A DNA stretch of 64,000 nt from Paracrocinitomix mangrovi (lineage in GTDB: Bacteria > Bacteroidota > Bacteroidia > Flavobacteriales_D > Crocinitomicaceae): the NCBI RefSeq assembly GCF_019740355.2, contig NZ_CP091819.1, forward strand, positions 3,596,001-3,660,000, read 5' to 3'. The notes beneath the pieces are model-generated. The model saw nothing but the letters and a program-made list of their open reading frames with translations, was not told the origin of the DNA and did not search any database. The position numbers were made by a program, and so were the translations under genes. Of the stretch, positions 1-9,059 are shown in pieces. How positions within the stretch are numbered: the first letter of the stretch is position 1; each line of letters opens with the position of its first letter.

Positions 1-1
1 T

Positions 2-106
2 ATTCTTCCAGTTGCAACAGACTTAAGCGAAAAAATATTGTGTTTACCTATTTATTCTTCATTATCAATAGATGAAGTAAAACTCATTTGCAATTTGATA
101 AAATAA
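2..106 (+). CDS. DegT/DnrJ/EryC1 family aminotransferase, C-terminal end (partial)
   Basis: Only the last 34 codons are in the window; the gene starts upstream. The tail reads as a leucine-rich segment followed by ILCLPIYSSLSIDEVKLI, the conserved ending of PLP-dependent sugar aminotransferases of the DegT family (leucine-proline-x-tyrosine/histidine, then 'dev' helix). These enzymes put an amino group on nucleotide-linked keto sugars in surface polysaccharide synthesis. It lies 10 bases before an acetyltransferase gene and two genes before a GT56 transferase, so a role like WecE (making dTDP-4-amino-fucose) is an inference from context. Only the tail is seen, so the substrate cannot be judged. 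Confidence 0.6.
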   Translation: MLPVATDLSEKILCLPIYSSLSIDEVKLICNLIK

Positions 107-116
107 TTTACATCAA

Positions 117-740
117 ATGTTAATAATTGGTACGGGAGGCTTTGCCACAGAAACTTTAGAAGTGATTTTATCTTTGAATAACAGCGAAGAGGTTGTCTTT
201 TATGATAATATTTTTGATAAAAGGGAGCAATTAATGTTTGGAAAGTTCCAAATTTTACACACGAGGGATGAATTATCAAATCATTTAAGAGATAATTCTG
301 ACAATTATGTAATAGGTGTAGGAAATCCACAAAAACGTAAAAAAATATATGCAGAAATTAATGATATGGGCGGAAAGCCTTTTATTGCAATTTCTGCAAA
401 GGCAAATGTTGGTCATTTTAATACAACGATTGGCCAGGGAACAATTGTTTGCGGTGGAACTCAGATAACCAATAATGTAAAAATTGGAAAGGGGTGTTTG
501 ATAAATCTAAACGTAACAATAGGTCATGATACTTTGATTGAAGACTTTGTTGAGATTTGTCCCGGGGTAAATATATCAGGGAATTGTAAGATTGGAGAAG
601 GAGTATTTATTGGAACCTCAGCAGTAATATTGCCTGGAATCAAAGTAGGTGAAGAAAGTGTTATTGGAGCAGGCGCAGTAGTAACCAAAGATGTTAAAGC
701 TGGTACTACAGTTGTTGGCATTCCGGCAAAACAAGTGTAA
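117..740 (+). CDS. NeuD/PglD-type sugar O/N-acetyltransferase (left-handed beta-helix)
   Basis: 207 residues. The N-terminus has a Rossmann-like glycine motif (LIIGTGGFATE, residues 2-12). The C-terminal half is a run of hexapeptide repeats forming a left-handed beta-helix, ending in the usual VVGIPAKQV. TIGHDT (about residue 139) supplies the likely catalytic histidine. Family members acetylate amino sugars (PglD) or sialic acid (NeuD) with acetyl-CoA in the cytoplasm. Between a DegT aminotransferase and a WecF-like transferase, it probably N-acetylates the 4-amino group of a dTDP-sugar, replacing the GNAT enzyme WecD. The substrate is inferred from neighbours only. ATG at 117 is 10 bases after the upstream stop. 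Confidence 0.85.
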   Translation: MLIIGTGGFATETLEVILSLNNSEEVVFYDNIFDKREQLMFGKFQILHTRDELSNHLRDNSDNYVIGVGNPQKRKKIYAEINDMGGKPFIAISAKANVGHFNTTIGQGTIVCGGTQITNNVKIGKGCLINLNVTIGHDTLIEDFVEICPGVNISGNCKIGEGVFIGTSAVILPGIKVGEESVIGAGAVVTKDVKAGTTVVGIPAKQV

Positions 741-741
741 T

Positions 742-1851
742 TTGAATCTTCACATTTTTCATAACATCACATTTTTAGACTTTGCAAAACAAGAATTTGA
801 ATTAACGAATGAAGATGAAAAATTTGTAATTATTACTGACCAAGAGGATGAAATTGATGATAAAGAGTTCTTTTCGCAATTATCTTTGAGGGAATTTATA
901 AAAATTAATAACCCTCAAAGAATTATAATTCATTATTTGGACGGAGTAAAAGCAAAGCCAATAATTGATTCTGAATATAAAGGTTATATACATTGGTCTG
1001 CATGGGGGGCAGATATTTATTCTCCACATTTTGGATTTTCGAAAAAAAGCCTTTACCTAAAAAAAACAAAAAAAATATATCACAAATTAAAGATTCGAAG
1101 CCAAGAAAATATTGTTTACAGATCACTCAAACTATTCAGACCAATATTAGGTTTTGCATTCAAACTTAGATACAATCATTTGCACAACTACTATTATGTT
1201 GAGCAGCTACTATCTAAAGTAAATAGCTTTTCAACTGTTGTTCCTACCGAGAAAGATATAATTCAACGAAGAGTAAATGGGAATTATAAAGCATTTACAT
1301 ATGGTAATATCAAAACACTTGTACCAGAAAAATTGCGAAAAATGAAAGATATTGAATTGGGAGATCGCATTTTGGTAGGAGGTTCAGCAACTCTTAGTCA
1401 AAATCATTTAGATATTTTTGAAATTACAGGATATGAAATAAATGCTGTTATACCTATCAACTATGGAGAGGAGATGTACAAACAGTATCTAATAGATAAA
1501 TTAAGTGGTTACAAGAACTTTATACTTCTTACTGAACGATTGTCTTACGAATCTTATATCGAATTATTAATGAGTTGCGGATGCCTAATAATGAATCAAC
1601 TTAGACAGCAATCGGTAGGAAGTATTGTGTTGGGCTTGTTTTTAGGTATGAGAGTTTACTTAAATGCTTCTAATCCGGTTTATAAGTTTCTTGTATCCGA
1701 AAATTTTATTGTGTTTGATCTCCAAAAAGATTTTAGTAATTATGGCTGTTCTCCTTTAACTAAGATGGAAATTGAAAAAAACCGAAAATGTTTGTCAGAT
1801 TACTGGGGTGAAGAATCTTCGGAAAAAAGAATGAGAAATTTTTGGGATTAG
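742..1851 (+). CDS. WecF-like 4-acetamido-fucosyl lipid II transferase (GT56 family)
   Basis: The frame is open from 691, but translation before 742 would lie inside the acetyltransferase gene and does not look like the family. TTG at 742, one base after the upstream stop, gives the family start MNLHIFHN and 369 residues, close to the roughly 360 of WecF. The core ILVGGSATLSQNHLDIF and the later CGCLIMNQLRQQSVGSI match the GT56 pattern (ILVGNSxxxSNxH and then RQQGxG). WecF adds Fuc4NAc from its dTDP form to the lipid-linked disaccharide of enterobacterial common antigen at the inner membrane. The acceptor in this organism is unknown. The stop overlaps the convergent flippase stop (TTAG at 1848-1851). 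Confidence 0.8.
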   Translation: MNLHIFHNITFLDFAKQEFELTNEDEKFVIITDQEDEIDDKEFFSQLSLREFIKINNPQRIIIHYLDGVKAKPIIDSEYKGYIHWSAWGADIYSPHFGFSKKSLYLKKTKKIYHKLKIRSQENIVYRSLKLFRPILGFAFKLRYNHLHNYYYVEQLLSKVNSFSTVVPTEKDIIQRRVNGNYKAFTYGNIKTLVPEKLRKMKDIELGDRILVGGSATLSQNHLDIFEITGYEINAVIPINYGEEMYKQYLIDKLSGYKNFILLTERLSYESYIELLMSCGCLIMNQLRQQSVGSIVLGLFLGMRVYLNASNPVYKFLVSENFIVFDLQKDFSNYGCSPLTKMEIEKNRKCLSDYWGEESSEKRMRNFWD

Positions 1852-3296
1852 GCTTTTTTTATTGACTTGTTAATTAGTGTTTTAAGCTCTGACCAAGTGA
1901 AAATTTTACTTAAGTGAATAATAAAAACTATTAAGGTTAATAATAAGAATTTAAGTAATAATTTTTGATAAAAATTATCTAAATCATTGAGGAAGTAATA
2001 ATTCGTTAAAAGAGTCAATCCAGTTAATGTAATAACGATCAACACTTGACTTTTTACAAATGGAAATTGGTAGTGTCTTTGACTCAATAAGAAATACACA
2101 GTTTGATATAATAAGGTAGCTATAAAAGTTGCGAAAGCCGCTCCATATAGTTCGTATTCAGGGATTAACAGGTGATTCAATAAAACATTTAAAAATGAAA
2201 ATATCACCACGATAATTGAAGTTATTGCTGTTTTCTTTCTAATGGTTAAGCCTGGGGAAAACATGTTCAACCCAATAAAAAATCCGGTAAAAATTAGTAT
2301 TGGAATTATTTTAGCACTATCGTGGAAATTTTTATCAGTAACTGCTGTTACTATTTCATGTGAGAATATTGAAATAGCAATTACTGAGAATGCTCCAATA
2401 GCAAGATAAAGTCTGAAAATTCTCCCTAGTTCTAATTTGGTTTCAGCTTTATCATATTGCTGTAATATTATCGGTCCAATTGCCATTGAAATTCCTGAAA
2501 TTACGAGTGTAAAAATAGAAGCAAACTTACTCCCCATAGCATAAATACCTAGTTCATTCAAATCAAGATATTCTTTTATATAAATTCTATCAGTAAAATT
2601 CATAATTATTGTAGCAATCGCAGCTGGAACTAAAGGAATACTGAAAAGTAAAAGCTTTTTCAGCTTTTTTATATCAATAATAAACCTTAGATACTTTCTT
2701 AGTAAAATGATTTGAATTAAGACAAGAGGTGGTACAACAATTAAATAACTGAGATAGATGCTGTCTATGCCATAGTTCTTGTATATTGTAAAGTATAAAA
2801 TCCCTGTTATTCCAGCAATAGAATGAATAAAAGAGAGCAAGGTAAATTGTAAGGATTTTCGAATAAATCGTTGAAGAACGCCCAGTAAATAAAATATGGC
2901 ATTAAAAAAAATTGTGCCCGTTGCCAGACGAAAAGTTTGATACTTAATCTCACTTTCTGCGGATAACATATCAACTATATAATTTGGAAATAGAAGAAGA
3001 AGTGCTGTTACTAAAATTAAAACCATTGACGTAAACCAAATCGCAGTTGAAGAAAAACTAAGTCTTTCGTCTTCATTTAGTTTAGGTTCTGTTACATATC
3101 TGGCTAAACCCTGATTAAGTTGTAAAGTGAATACCGCATTTATAAAAAGAGCAAATAGATTTAACAAATCAATCACCCCATAATCCGTAGGTGAAAAATA
3201 GGTAGTATAAAAAGGTATTAACAAAAGGCTGATTCCTTTTGTAACCAAATTAGCCAAGCTGTATAAGCCGCCTTCTTTTATGAGGTCTCTCAGCAT
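1848..3296 (-). CDS. Polysaccharide flippase, Wzx/MATE-like (MVF superfamily)
   Basis: 482 residues with about 12-14 hydrophobic helices over the whole length. The N-terminus (LIKEGGLYSLANLVTKGISL) is the standard start of oligosaccharide flippases, followed by TDYGVIDLL after the first helix pair. Such proteins turn undecaprenyl-linked sugar units over the inner membrane. It points towards the GT56 gene and shares its stop tetranucleotide, so it has its own promoter in the 182-base gap to the divergent methyltransferase gene, although I found no clear -7 element for it. Together with the genes at 2-1851 it would complete a WecE/D/F-WzxE-like set. Specific substrate not determinable. Confidence 0.88.
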   Translation of the reverse strand: MLRDLIKEGGLYSLANLVTKGISLLLIPFYTTYFSPTDYGVIDLLNLFALFINAVFTLQLNQGLARYVTEPKLNEDERLSFSSTAIWFTSMVLILVTALLLLFPNYIVDMLSAESEIKYQTFRLATGTIFFNAIFYLLGVLQRFIRKSLQFTLLSFIHSIAGITGILYFTIYKNYGIDSIYLSYLIVVPPLVLIQIILLRKYLRFIIDIKKLKKLLLFSIPLVPAAIATIIMNFTDRIYIKEYLDLNELGIYAMGSKFASIFTLVISGISMAIGPIILQQYDKAETKLELGRIFRLYLAIGAFSVIAISIFSHEIVTAVTDKNFHDSAKIIPILIFTGFFIGLNMFSPGLTIRKKTAITSIIVVIFSFLNVLLNHLLIPEYELYGAAFATFIATLLYQTVYFLLSQRHYQFPFVKSQVLIVITLTGLTLLTNYYFLNDLDNFYQKLLLKFLLLTLIVFIIHLSKIFTWSELKTLINKSIKKA

Positions 3297-3454
3297 TTGA
3301 GAAGTATCGAGTAGTTTTTTGAACTAATGTACATTTAATTTATGCTCAAACTGTTTAATTTTCGACCAATTATGAACAGTTGATTAATGAAATAAGGCAA
3401 TTGTCGTATTAAATTGAATGGATTTTACTGATCTCATTACTTCTCTTAAATTCA

Positions 3455-3462
3455 TAACTTTG
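3455..3462 (+). promoter_or_regulatory. -7 element of the FkbM gene (TAACTTTG)
   Basis: TAACTTTG fits the Bacteroidota -7 consensus TAnnTTTG and lies 16 bases before the ATG at 3479. No convincing -33 TTTG is seen at the expected distance, so this rests on one box. Confidence 0.45.
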
Positions 3463-3478
3463 TTGCTGAGCTTTTCAA

Positions 3479-4321
3479 ATGAAACTAATTGCACAATTTT
3501 TCAGGTTCTTTTTCAGGATTTTTAAATCCGATAGGGTCTTTTATTTCATCCATAAGAGACTATTTGAAAAGTATAAAATGTTCAACAAATTGGATCTGCA
3601 GGTTACTTATGACAAAACCTTAGACATTCAACTTCAATTAGACGAATGGATACAATTGCAGATCTACTTCAGAGGATATTATGATAAAAATTTGGTCCAT
3701 TTATTAAAGAATGAACTAAAAGAAGGGGATGTATTTATTGATATTGGTGCCAATATCGGAGCCTTTACTTTGTTGGCTGCAAAGCAAGTTGGGAAATCAG
3801 GAAAAGTAATTGCTTTTGAGCCTGTAAGTGATGTAATGGCGCGTTTGGTAAACAATGTTGAGTTGAACAGCTTTGAGCAAGTAGTCTTAGAACAAAAAGC
3901 CGTTTCAGATGAAAATAAAGAATTGACTTTGTATTTGTCCGGTGATACCAATAGCGGAATGTCAAGTATTTATAGACATGATACCGAAAGTGGTTTGACA
4001 GAAAATGTACCCGCAGTTACTTTGGATAGGTTTCTACAAGATCATCCGCTTGACAAGATCAATTTGATTAAGATTGACATTGAGGGTGCAGAGTACTTTG
4101 CCTTAAAAGGAATGACCGAAACACTGAAAAAATATAAACCTTCTCTTGTATTAGAATTGCTGAGTGAATCTGAAAGTGAAAGAGCAGCTATTCAAAAAGC
4201 CATGCTTGATTTGTTGAAAGATTTAAACTATAAACAATTTGGCATTTCTGAGCAAGGAACTCCTGTTGAGGTAGATGCTCATTCTGATTATTACAATTAC
4301 CTATTTATCCCCATTAAATGA
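3479..4321 (+). CDS. FkbM family methyltransferase
   Basis: 280 residues. The SAM-binding motif I is DVFIDIGANIGAFTLLA (about residues 85-101), followed by GKVIAFEPVSD, with the acidic residue that binds the ribose, and later NLIKIDIEGAE, the hallmark of the FkbM group. These are mostly O-methyltransferases acting on sugars or other small hydroxylated compounds. A cluster of positively charged residues and a hydrophobic stretch at the N-terminus could place it on the membrane. Its stop overlaps the rdgB start (ATGA at 4318), so the two are translationally coupled. Its proximity to polysaccharide genes suggests glycan methylation, but that is inference. Confidence 0.85.
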   Translation: MKLIAQFFRFFFRIFKSDRVFYFIHKRLFEKYKMFNKLDLQVTYDKTLDIQLQLDEWIQLQIYFRGYYDKNLVHLLKNELKEGDVFIDIGANIGAFTLLAAKQVGKSGKVIAFEPVSDVMARLVNNVELNSFEQVVLEQKAVSDENKELTLYLSGDTNSGMSSIYRHDTESGLTENVPAVTLDRFLQDHPLDKINLIKIDIEGAEYFALKGMTETLKKYKPSLVLELLSESESERAAIQKAMLDLLKDLNYKQFGISEQGTPVEVDAHSDYYNYLFIPIK

Positions 4322-4899
4322 AATTAATTTTTGCCACTCAAAATCAGCACAAAGCAGATGAAATTCAAAAAGCACTTCCGGATAGTATCCAGATAATGAC
4401 TTTGAAAGATATCAATTGCCATGATGATATTCCTGAAACTGAAAACACATTGGAAGGAAATGCTTCCTTGAAGTCAAAATATGTGGTTGAACATTTCAAT
4501 GTAAATTGTTTTGCAGATGACACAGGTTTGGAGATTGAAGCTTTGAATGGCGAGCCTGGTGTTTTGTCAGCCAGATATGCAGGAGCGTCAAAAGATGCCA
4601 ATGACAATATGAATCTTGTTTTGGAAAAATTAAAAGGGAGTCAGAATCGCAGAGCCCAATTTAGAACAGTTATTTCTTTGATGCTAGAGGGGAAAGAATA
4701 TCAATTTGAAGGTATAGTAAAAGGAACTATTAGAGAAGTGAAAAGTGGAGCCGAGGGCTTTGGATATGATCCCATATTTCAGCCTGACGGTTTTGACATC
4801 ACTTTTGCCGAAATGTCAATGGAAGAGAAAAATAAAATCTCTCACCGTGGAAGAGCAGTTCAAAAGTTGATTGATTTTTTAAACAAATACGAATCTTAG
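4318..4899 (+). CDS. rdgB: Non-canonical purine NTP pyrophosphatase (RdgB/HAM1)
   Basis: 193 residues, normal length. It begins MKLIFATQNQHKADEI, the family signature (ATxNxxK), and carries the catalytic block FADDTGLEIEALNGEPGV, with SARYAG after it, and SHRGRA near the C-terminus. The enzyme hydrolyses ITP, dITP and XTP to monophosphates and so keeps deaminated purines out of DNA and RNA. It starts in an ATGA overlap with the methyltransferase gene, and its stop overlaps the stop of the convergent nuclease gene (TTAG, 4896-4899). Confidence 0.95.
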   Translation: MKLIFATQNQHKADEIQKALPDSIQIMTLKDINCHDDIPETENTLEGNASLKSKYVVEHFNVNCFADDTGLEIEALNGEPGVLSARYAGASKDANDNMNLVLEKLKGSQNRRAQFRTVISLMLEGKEYQFEGIVKGTIREVKSGAEGFGYDPIFQPDGFDITFAEMSMEEKNKISHRGRAVQKLIDFLNKYES

Positions 4900-5843
4900 T
4901 TAGAGTAATCACTACTATATCCTTGATGAAACATTCCGTCATATAGAAAGGAATGCGATTTTTCAGCTTCTACCTTTTTCTGTTTTTTCCTGCAAACAAA
5001 AAAATTGGTTTCAGTTAAAGCTTCTATTTCATCAATGGTTTTGTCATTGTCGATTAGTTCACTTTCAAATTTTCTAATATCAACTTTGATGTCATCATTG
5101 GTCACATAAAATCGCCAGTAATGCCAATTGCCAGATGTGGTTTTAAAAAAGAAGATCTTGTAAAATGCATCCGGAATAGCCACTTTACCACTTTTGATAA
5201 ACGCAGGCTTATCTGACATCACAGAGCCCGTAATCATATAAGCAACTTTGATGCTATCCTTTCTACTAATTCCGTTGAGGTAGCTTTCAATTGTTTTCCA
5301 TTCCTGTTGATTCATGTGGCCATATTGTGGTGCCATATTGGTCATCACAAAACTGTTGTAATGCTCAGATAGATTCAGTTTAGCATCATTTGCGGGTTTA
5401 ATATGTCCCCGATCAAAGCCACTGTTTGTGTAATCATGATATGTAATTCTCTGTTCTTTTTCAAGCCTGGGATCAGGTCTAAAGCAATTGGTTCTTTTGA
5501 TGTTTTTGTCCCATTGATTATTGTTCCACATTTTGTATTGTACCCAAATGGGGATTTTAGTTACTGTATCATATCCGCAAATGTATCCCGGCGAATAAAG
5601 TAAAATGATGTTTGGGTTTTTAGACTTTGGTAAACCAAAAGGAGCATGAACTTTTATCAAAGAGTCTTTGCTGTTTTGATGTGCAGATAAAAGAACTTCA
5701 TCAGCCTTTGCAGCATCTGTTTTGCAACATTTATTTCCTGTTCCACCTGTTTTTCCTGTAAGTTTTTTACAATCCGGATCTTGAGAAAATGCAAGATTGC
5801 TTAATAAAAAGAGGCCAAAGAATATCCAGATTTTAGTTTTCAT
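4896..5843 (-). CDS. Secreted DNA/RNA non-specific endonuclease (NUC1/NucA type)
   Basis: 315 residues with a signal peptide (hydrophobic IWIFFGLFLLSNLAFSQ) followed by a cysteine-rich segment. The catalytic motif is SGFDRGHIKPANDA (about residues 142-155), which contains the DRGH box with the general-base histidine; NSFVMTNMAPQ downstream carries the asparagine that binds the metal. Members cut single- and double-stranded DNA and RNA with Mg2+. It is probably periplasmic or secreted, used for nutrient scavenging or destroying foreign DNA. One base separates it from the upstream membrane-protein gene on the same strand, so the two form an operon. Confidence 0.9.
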   Translation of the reverse strand: MKTKIWIFFGLFLLSNLAFSQDPDCKKLTGKTGGTGNKCCKTDAAKADEVLLSAHQNSKDSLIKVHAPFGLPKSKNPNIILLYSPGYICGYDTVTKIPIWVQYKMWNNNQWDKNIKRTNCFRPDPRLEKEQRITYHDYTNSGFDRGHIKPANDAKLNLSEHYNSFVMTNMAPQYGHMNQQEWKTIESYLNGISRKDSIKVAYMITGSVMSDKPAFIKSGKVAIPDAFYKIFFFKTTSGNWHYWRFYVTNDDIKVDIRKFESELIDNDKTIDEIEALTETNFFVCRKKQKKVEAEKSHSFLYDGMFHQGYSSDYSN

Positions 5844-5844
5844 T

Positions 5845-6603
5845 TTATGAAAATTGAGATAAGTACTCTTCTGAAATAATGTCTTGCGCAGCCAATTCTT
5901 TCAACAATGGCAAAGCATGATCATAACGCATAACAACAGAAGCTTTTTTACCTTTTCCTTTAAAAACAGCTTTTAATACTTCAGTTTGAGAGTAATTCTG
6001 TCTGTCAATCACATTAATTCTGGTGAAATCAACATTTTCTAGTTCATCCCAACTAAAATATGTTGATCCTGTTTTTTTAATAGTAATGCCTTGATCATTT
6101 GTATAAATTCTATATCCACCTGTTGCCAATAAATAGATGTAATAAATAAGCGGAATTACCAATACAGCCAGGCAAATCAAATAAATCCAAATTTGCAATC
6201 CTCTTCCTAAACCTGCACCGGCATAACCAAATGGTAAGTATTGAAGGTCATATACATTTCTGCCTGATTCGTCCACCGTTGCACTTGAGTTTCTCTTGTC
6301 TTCCCAAGTAGCAGTTTGCGGAATTCTACTTTGTAAATCATCTAAAAATTCAGCTGTTACCGGATTGGTCACTTTTGCCTGAATCCATGGGAATTTTTTC
6401 TCTTTACCGTTCTCAACAAAAAATATACGGAATGAAATTTCGTCACCGGCACCCATTGGAGTTTTTTTTATGCTCACTTTGGTAACTTGGTTAAGGGGAC
6501 ACTCTTTTAATCTTCTGATTAATTCGCAGTAAACATTTTGACCTTCAAAACCAAGGTTATAGCTCATCACGTTGCTCTCAAGGTTGTATATTTTGTCTTC
6601 CAT
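5845..6603 (-). CDS. Conserved membrane protein of unknown function
   Basis: 252 residues from ATG 6603; the frame extends to a TTG at 6627, but the ATG (MEDKIYNL) is preferred. The N-terminal half is soluble and mixed alpha/beta. In the middle is GYAGAGLGRGLQ, followed by one strong hydrophobic segment (IWIYLICLAVLVIPLIYYIYLLA), and the C-terminal 80 residues contain ITIKKTGSTYFSWDELENV, which looks like a PH-like domain as found in bacterial membrane proteins. I do not recognise a named family. It is the first gene of a two-gene operon with the secreted nuclease and is divergent from the DUF4293 gene. Confidence 0.7.
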   Translation of the reverse strand: MEDKIYNLESNVMSYNLGFEGQNVYCELIRRLKECPLNQVTKVSIKKTPMGAGDEISFRIFFVENGKEKKFPWIQAKVTNPVTAEFLDDLQSRIPQTATWEDKRNSSATVDESGRNVYDLQYLPFGYAGAGLGRGLQIWIYLICLAVLVIPLIYYIYLLATGGYRIYTNDQGITIKKTGSTYFSWDELENVDFTRINVIDRQNYSQTEVLKAVFKGKGKKASVVMRYDHALPLLKELAAQDIISEEYLSQFS

Positions 6604-6668
6604 AGGATTTAATTGATTGAAGACCAATTTAATAAATTAATTTTAGTTCAAAAGATGTTGCTTTCACT

Positions 6669-6676
6669 TATCTTTG
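6669..6676 (+). promoter_or_regulatory. -7 element (TATCTTTG) of the DUF4293 gene
   Basis: TATCTTTG is a perfect TAnnTTTG box, 16 bases before the ATG at 6693. No clear -33 TTTG precedes it. It probably drives the DUF4293, ABC-F and small membrane protein genes as one transcript. Confidence 0.45.
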
Positions 6677-6692
6677 CTCAAAATTTTACAAG

Positions 6693-7181
6693 ATGATTCA
6701 AAGAAAACAAACCATTTATTTAGCCTTGGCTTTTATCTGCACAGTGCTGTTAATTGTATTCCCCGTTTTTACCATTACAGCTGAAGATGAAGGAGTTTTA
6801 TATAAAGGAAGCTTCGGTGCTTATGGTATGTTTTCTGAAGATGGTGAAAGCACAGAAATTCCCATTTATTTGTTGTACATCTTTTTAGCCATGCTATCAC
6901 TTATCGCACTGTTTTTATATAAAAATAGAAAGCGTCAAATGTTGGTTTGCAGATTCAATTTGATCTTGAATATCCTATTGGCAGTTTCTTTGACCGTATT
7001 TTACTATTTAGGTAAAGGAATTTTGGAAGAGGAGTTAACCAAAAAAGGATTTGATGCGGTTGGATTTTCGGTAGATGTAGGTTTCTTTTTAGCAGTTGCT
7101 ACTATTCCGTTTTTAATCCTTGCTATCAGAGGAATCAAACATGATGAAAACTTGCTAAAATCAATTGATAGAATCAGATAA
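6693..7181 (+). CDS. DUF4293 family four-helix membrane protein
   Basis: 162 residues with four predicted membrane helices (about 7-27, 58-76, 87-107 and 126-146). The start MIQRKQTIYLALAFICT is the recognisable opening of DUF4293, a family confined to Bacteroidota. A short loop with acidic residues (TAEDEG) follows the first helix, as in other members. Function is unknown. Only two bases separate it from the ABC-F gene, so they are co-transcribed. Confidence 0.85.
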   Translation: MIQRKQTIYLALAFICTVLLIVFPVFTITAEDEGVLYKGSFGAYGMFSEDGESTEIPIYLLYIFLAMLSLIALFLYKNRKRQMLVCRFNLILNILLAVSLTVFYYLGKGILEEELTKKGFDAVGFSVDVGFFLAVATIPFLILAIRGIKHDENLLKSIDRIR

Positions 7182-7183
7182 TA

Positions 7184-9055
7184 ATGAATTACTTATCGGT
7201 TGAAAACCTCACCAAATCTTTTGGTGCACGTATCATTTTTAAAGATCTCACTTTTGGAGTAGATAAAGGTGATAAAGTAGCAATTGTAGCCAAAAACGGA
7301 ACCGGAAAATCTACCTTGCTTAAAATTTTATGTGGCGACGGAACAGAGGATTCTGGACGCATTGTATATCGCAACGGAATCAGGGTAGATTACTTAGAAC
7401 AGGCAGAGAATTTCCAGGGTAATAAAAGTATTATTGATGAGGTATTAAGTACCGAAACAAAGGAAACAAACGCCATCAAAGCCTACAATAAGGCTCTTGA
7501 AAATCCTACTGATACAGAAGCTTATGAAAAGGCTTTTGAGCAAATGAATATGACCAATGCCTGGGATTATGATGTAAAAGTCAATACCATCCTTTCTCAA
7601 CTAAAAATTGAGGAAAAAAATAAGCCTTTAGGCGAGTTGTCAGGAGGTCAAAAAAAGCGTGTGGCATTGGCAAAAGTGCTGATCAACGAGCCGGATATTA
7701 TGATTTTGGATGAGCCAACTAATCATCTGGATTTGGATATGATTGAGTGGTTAGAGGAGTATTTGTCCCAATCACAGGCCACAATCATCATGGTAACGCA
7801 CGATCGTTATTTTTTAGAAGTGGTGTGCAACACAATTTTAGAATTAGAAGATCAAACCATTTATAAATACACCGGTAACTTCTCTTATTATTTAGAGAAG
7901 AAAGCCGAACGTCAAGAAATTTTAGAAGCTACCATATCAAAGGCTAAAAACCTCATGCGAACTGAGTTGGATTGGATTCGCCGTCAACCAAAAGCAAGGG
8001 GAACCAAACAAAAAGCAAGGGTAGATGCATTTGGAGATTTAAAGAAAGTAGCCACCCAAAAAATCCAAAAAGACGAGCTGGAAATTAAGGTGCAAATGAA
8101 CCGTTTAGGTTCTAAAATTGTTGAATTGCACCGTCTGGGTAAATCATTTGATGATAAAAACCTGATCAATGATTTTAGCTATGTTTTTAAAAGAGGAGAA
8201 AAAGTAGGGATTGTAGGTCCAAACGGATCAGGAAAATCTACTTTTTTAAACATGCTTACCGGTTCGCAAGAGCCGTCAAAAGGTAAAATTGTCATTGGTG
8301 ATACAGTGGTAATGGGCTACTATCATCAAGATGGTTTGAAGTTCAAGCCAGAGAAAAGAGTAATTGAAGTAATCAGAGATATTGCTGAATACATTCCGCT
8401 AACAAAGGGACGTAAAATGTCAGCTGCACAGTTTTTGGAGAAGTTCCTCTTTCCAAGAGACATGCACTTCAATTATGTAGATAAATTGAGTGGAGGAGAG
8501 AAGAAGCGTTTGTACTTGATGACCATTTTAATGAAGAATCCTAACTTCTTAATTCTGGATGAGCCAACAAACGATTTAGACATTTTTACCCTCTCTGTTT
8601 TGGAAGATTACTTGGCTGAATTTGAAGGATGTCTGTTGATAGTGAGTCACGACCGTTATTTCTTGGATAAGTTGGTTGATCACACTTTTTACTTCAGAGG
8701 AGATGGTGAAATAAAAGATGTATTGGGGAATTACACAGCATACCGACAATATCTCAAAGAAGAAACATCAAAAGCGCGTAAGGCAGAAAAGCAAGTAAAA
8801 GAAGCGGCTGCTGAAATCTCAAAAGATAAGGATGCTGAAAAAACCAAGCTCACTTATAAAGAAAAACAGGAGTTTGAAGCTTTAGAAGGTGAAATTGCTG
8901 CGCTAGAAACTGAGCGTGATGACTTGATGGAAAAAATGAATTCAGGATCTGAAGATTCAGACAAAGTCAATCAAATGGCTATTCGTTTAGGCGAAATTGG
9001 CAAACTCATTGAGGAGAAAGAAATGCGTTGGTTGGAGCTGAGTGAGTATGTATAA
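7184..9055 (+). CDS. ABC-F family ATPase, Uup-like
   Basis: 623 residues with two ABC ATPase domains in one chain and no membrane segments. Domain 1 has Walker A AKNGTGKST (about residue 38), signature LSGGQKKR and Walker B IMILDEPTNHLDLD. Domain 2 has GPNGSGKST, LSGGEKKR and FLILDEPTNDLDIF. The linker between the domains is charged. The C-terminus carries a lysine/glutamate-rich coiled coil (KEKQEFEALEGEIAALE), the Uup-type C-terminal domain that binds DNA or ribosomes. ABC-F proteins act on the translating ribosome rather than in transport. The gene lies between a DUF4293 gene and a small membrane protein gene in one operon. Confidence 0.93.
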   Translation: MNYLSVENLTKSFGARIIFKDLTFGVDKGDKVAIVAKNGTGKSTLLKILCGDGTEDSGRIVYRNGIRVDYLEQAENFQGNKSIIDEVLSTETKETNAIKAYNKALENPTDTEAYEKAFEQMNMTNAWDYDVKVNTILSQLKIEEKNKPLGELSGGQKKRVALAKVLINEPDIMILDEPTNHLDLDMIEWLEEYLSQSQATIIMVTHDRYFLEVVCNTILELEDQTIYKYTGNFSYYLEKKAERQEILEATISKAKNLMRTELDWIRRQPKARGTKQKARVDAFGDLKKVATQKIQKDELEIKVQMNRLGSKIVELHRLGKSFDDKNLINDFSYVFKRGEKVGIVGPNGSGKSTFLNMLTGSQEPSKGKIVIGDTVVMGYYHQDGLKFKPEKRVIEVIRDIAEYIPLTKGRKMSAAQFLEKFLFPRDMHFNYVDKLSGGEKKRLYLMTILMKNPNFLILDEPTNDLDIFTLSVLEDYLAEFEGCLLIVSHDRYFLDKLVDHTFYFRGDGEIKDVLGNYTAYRQYLKEETSKARKAEKQVKEAAAEISKDKDAEKTKLTYKEKQEFEALEGEIAALETERDDLMEKMNSGSEDSDKVNQMAIRLGEIGKLIEEKEMRWLELSEYV

Positions 9056-9059
9056 GTAA

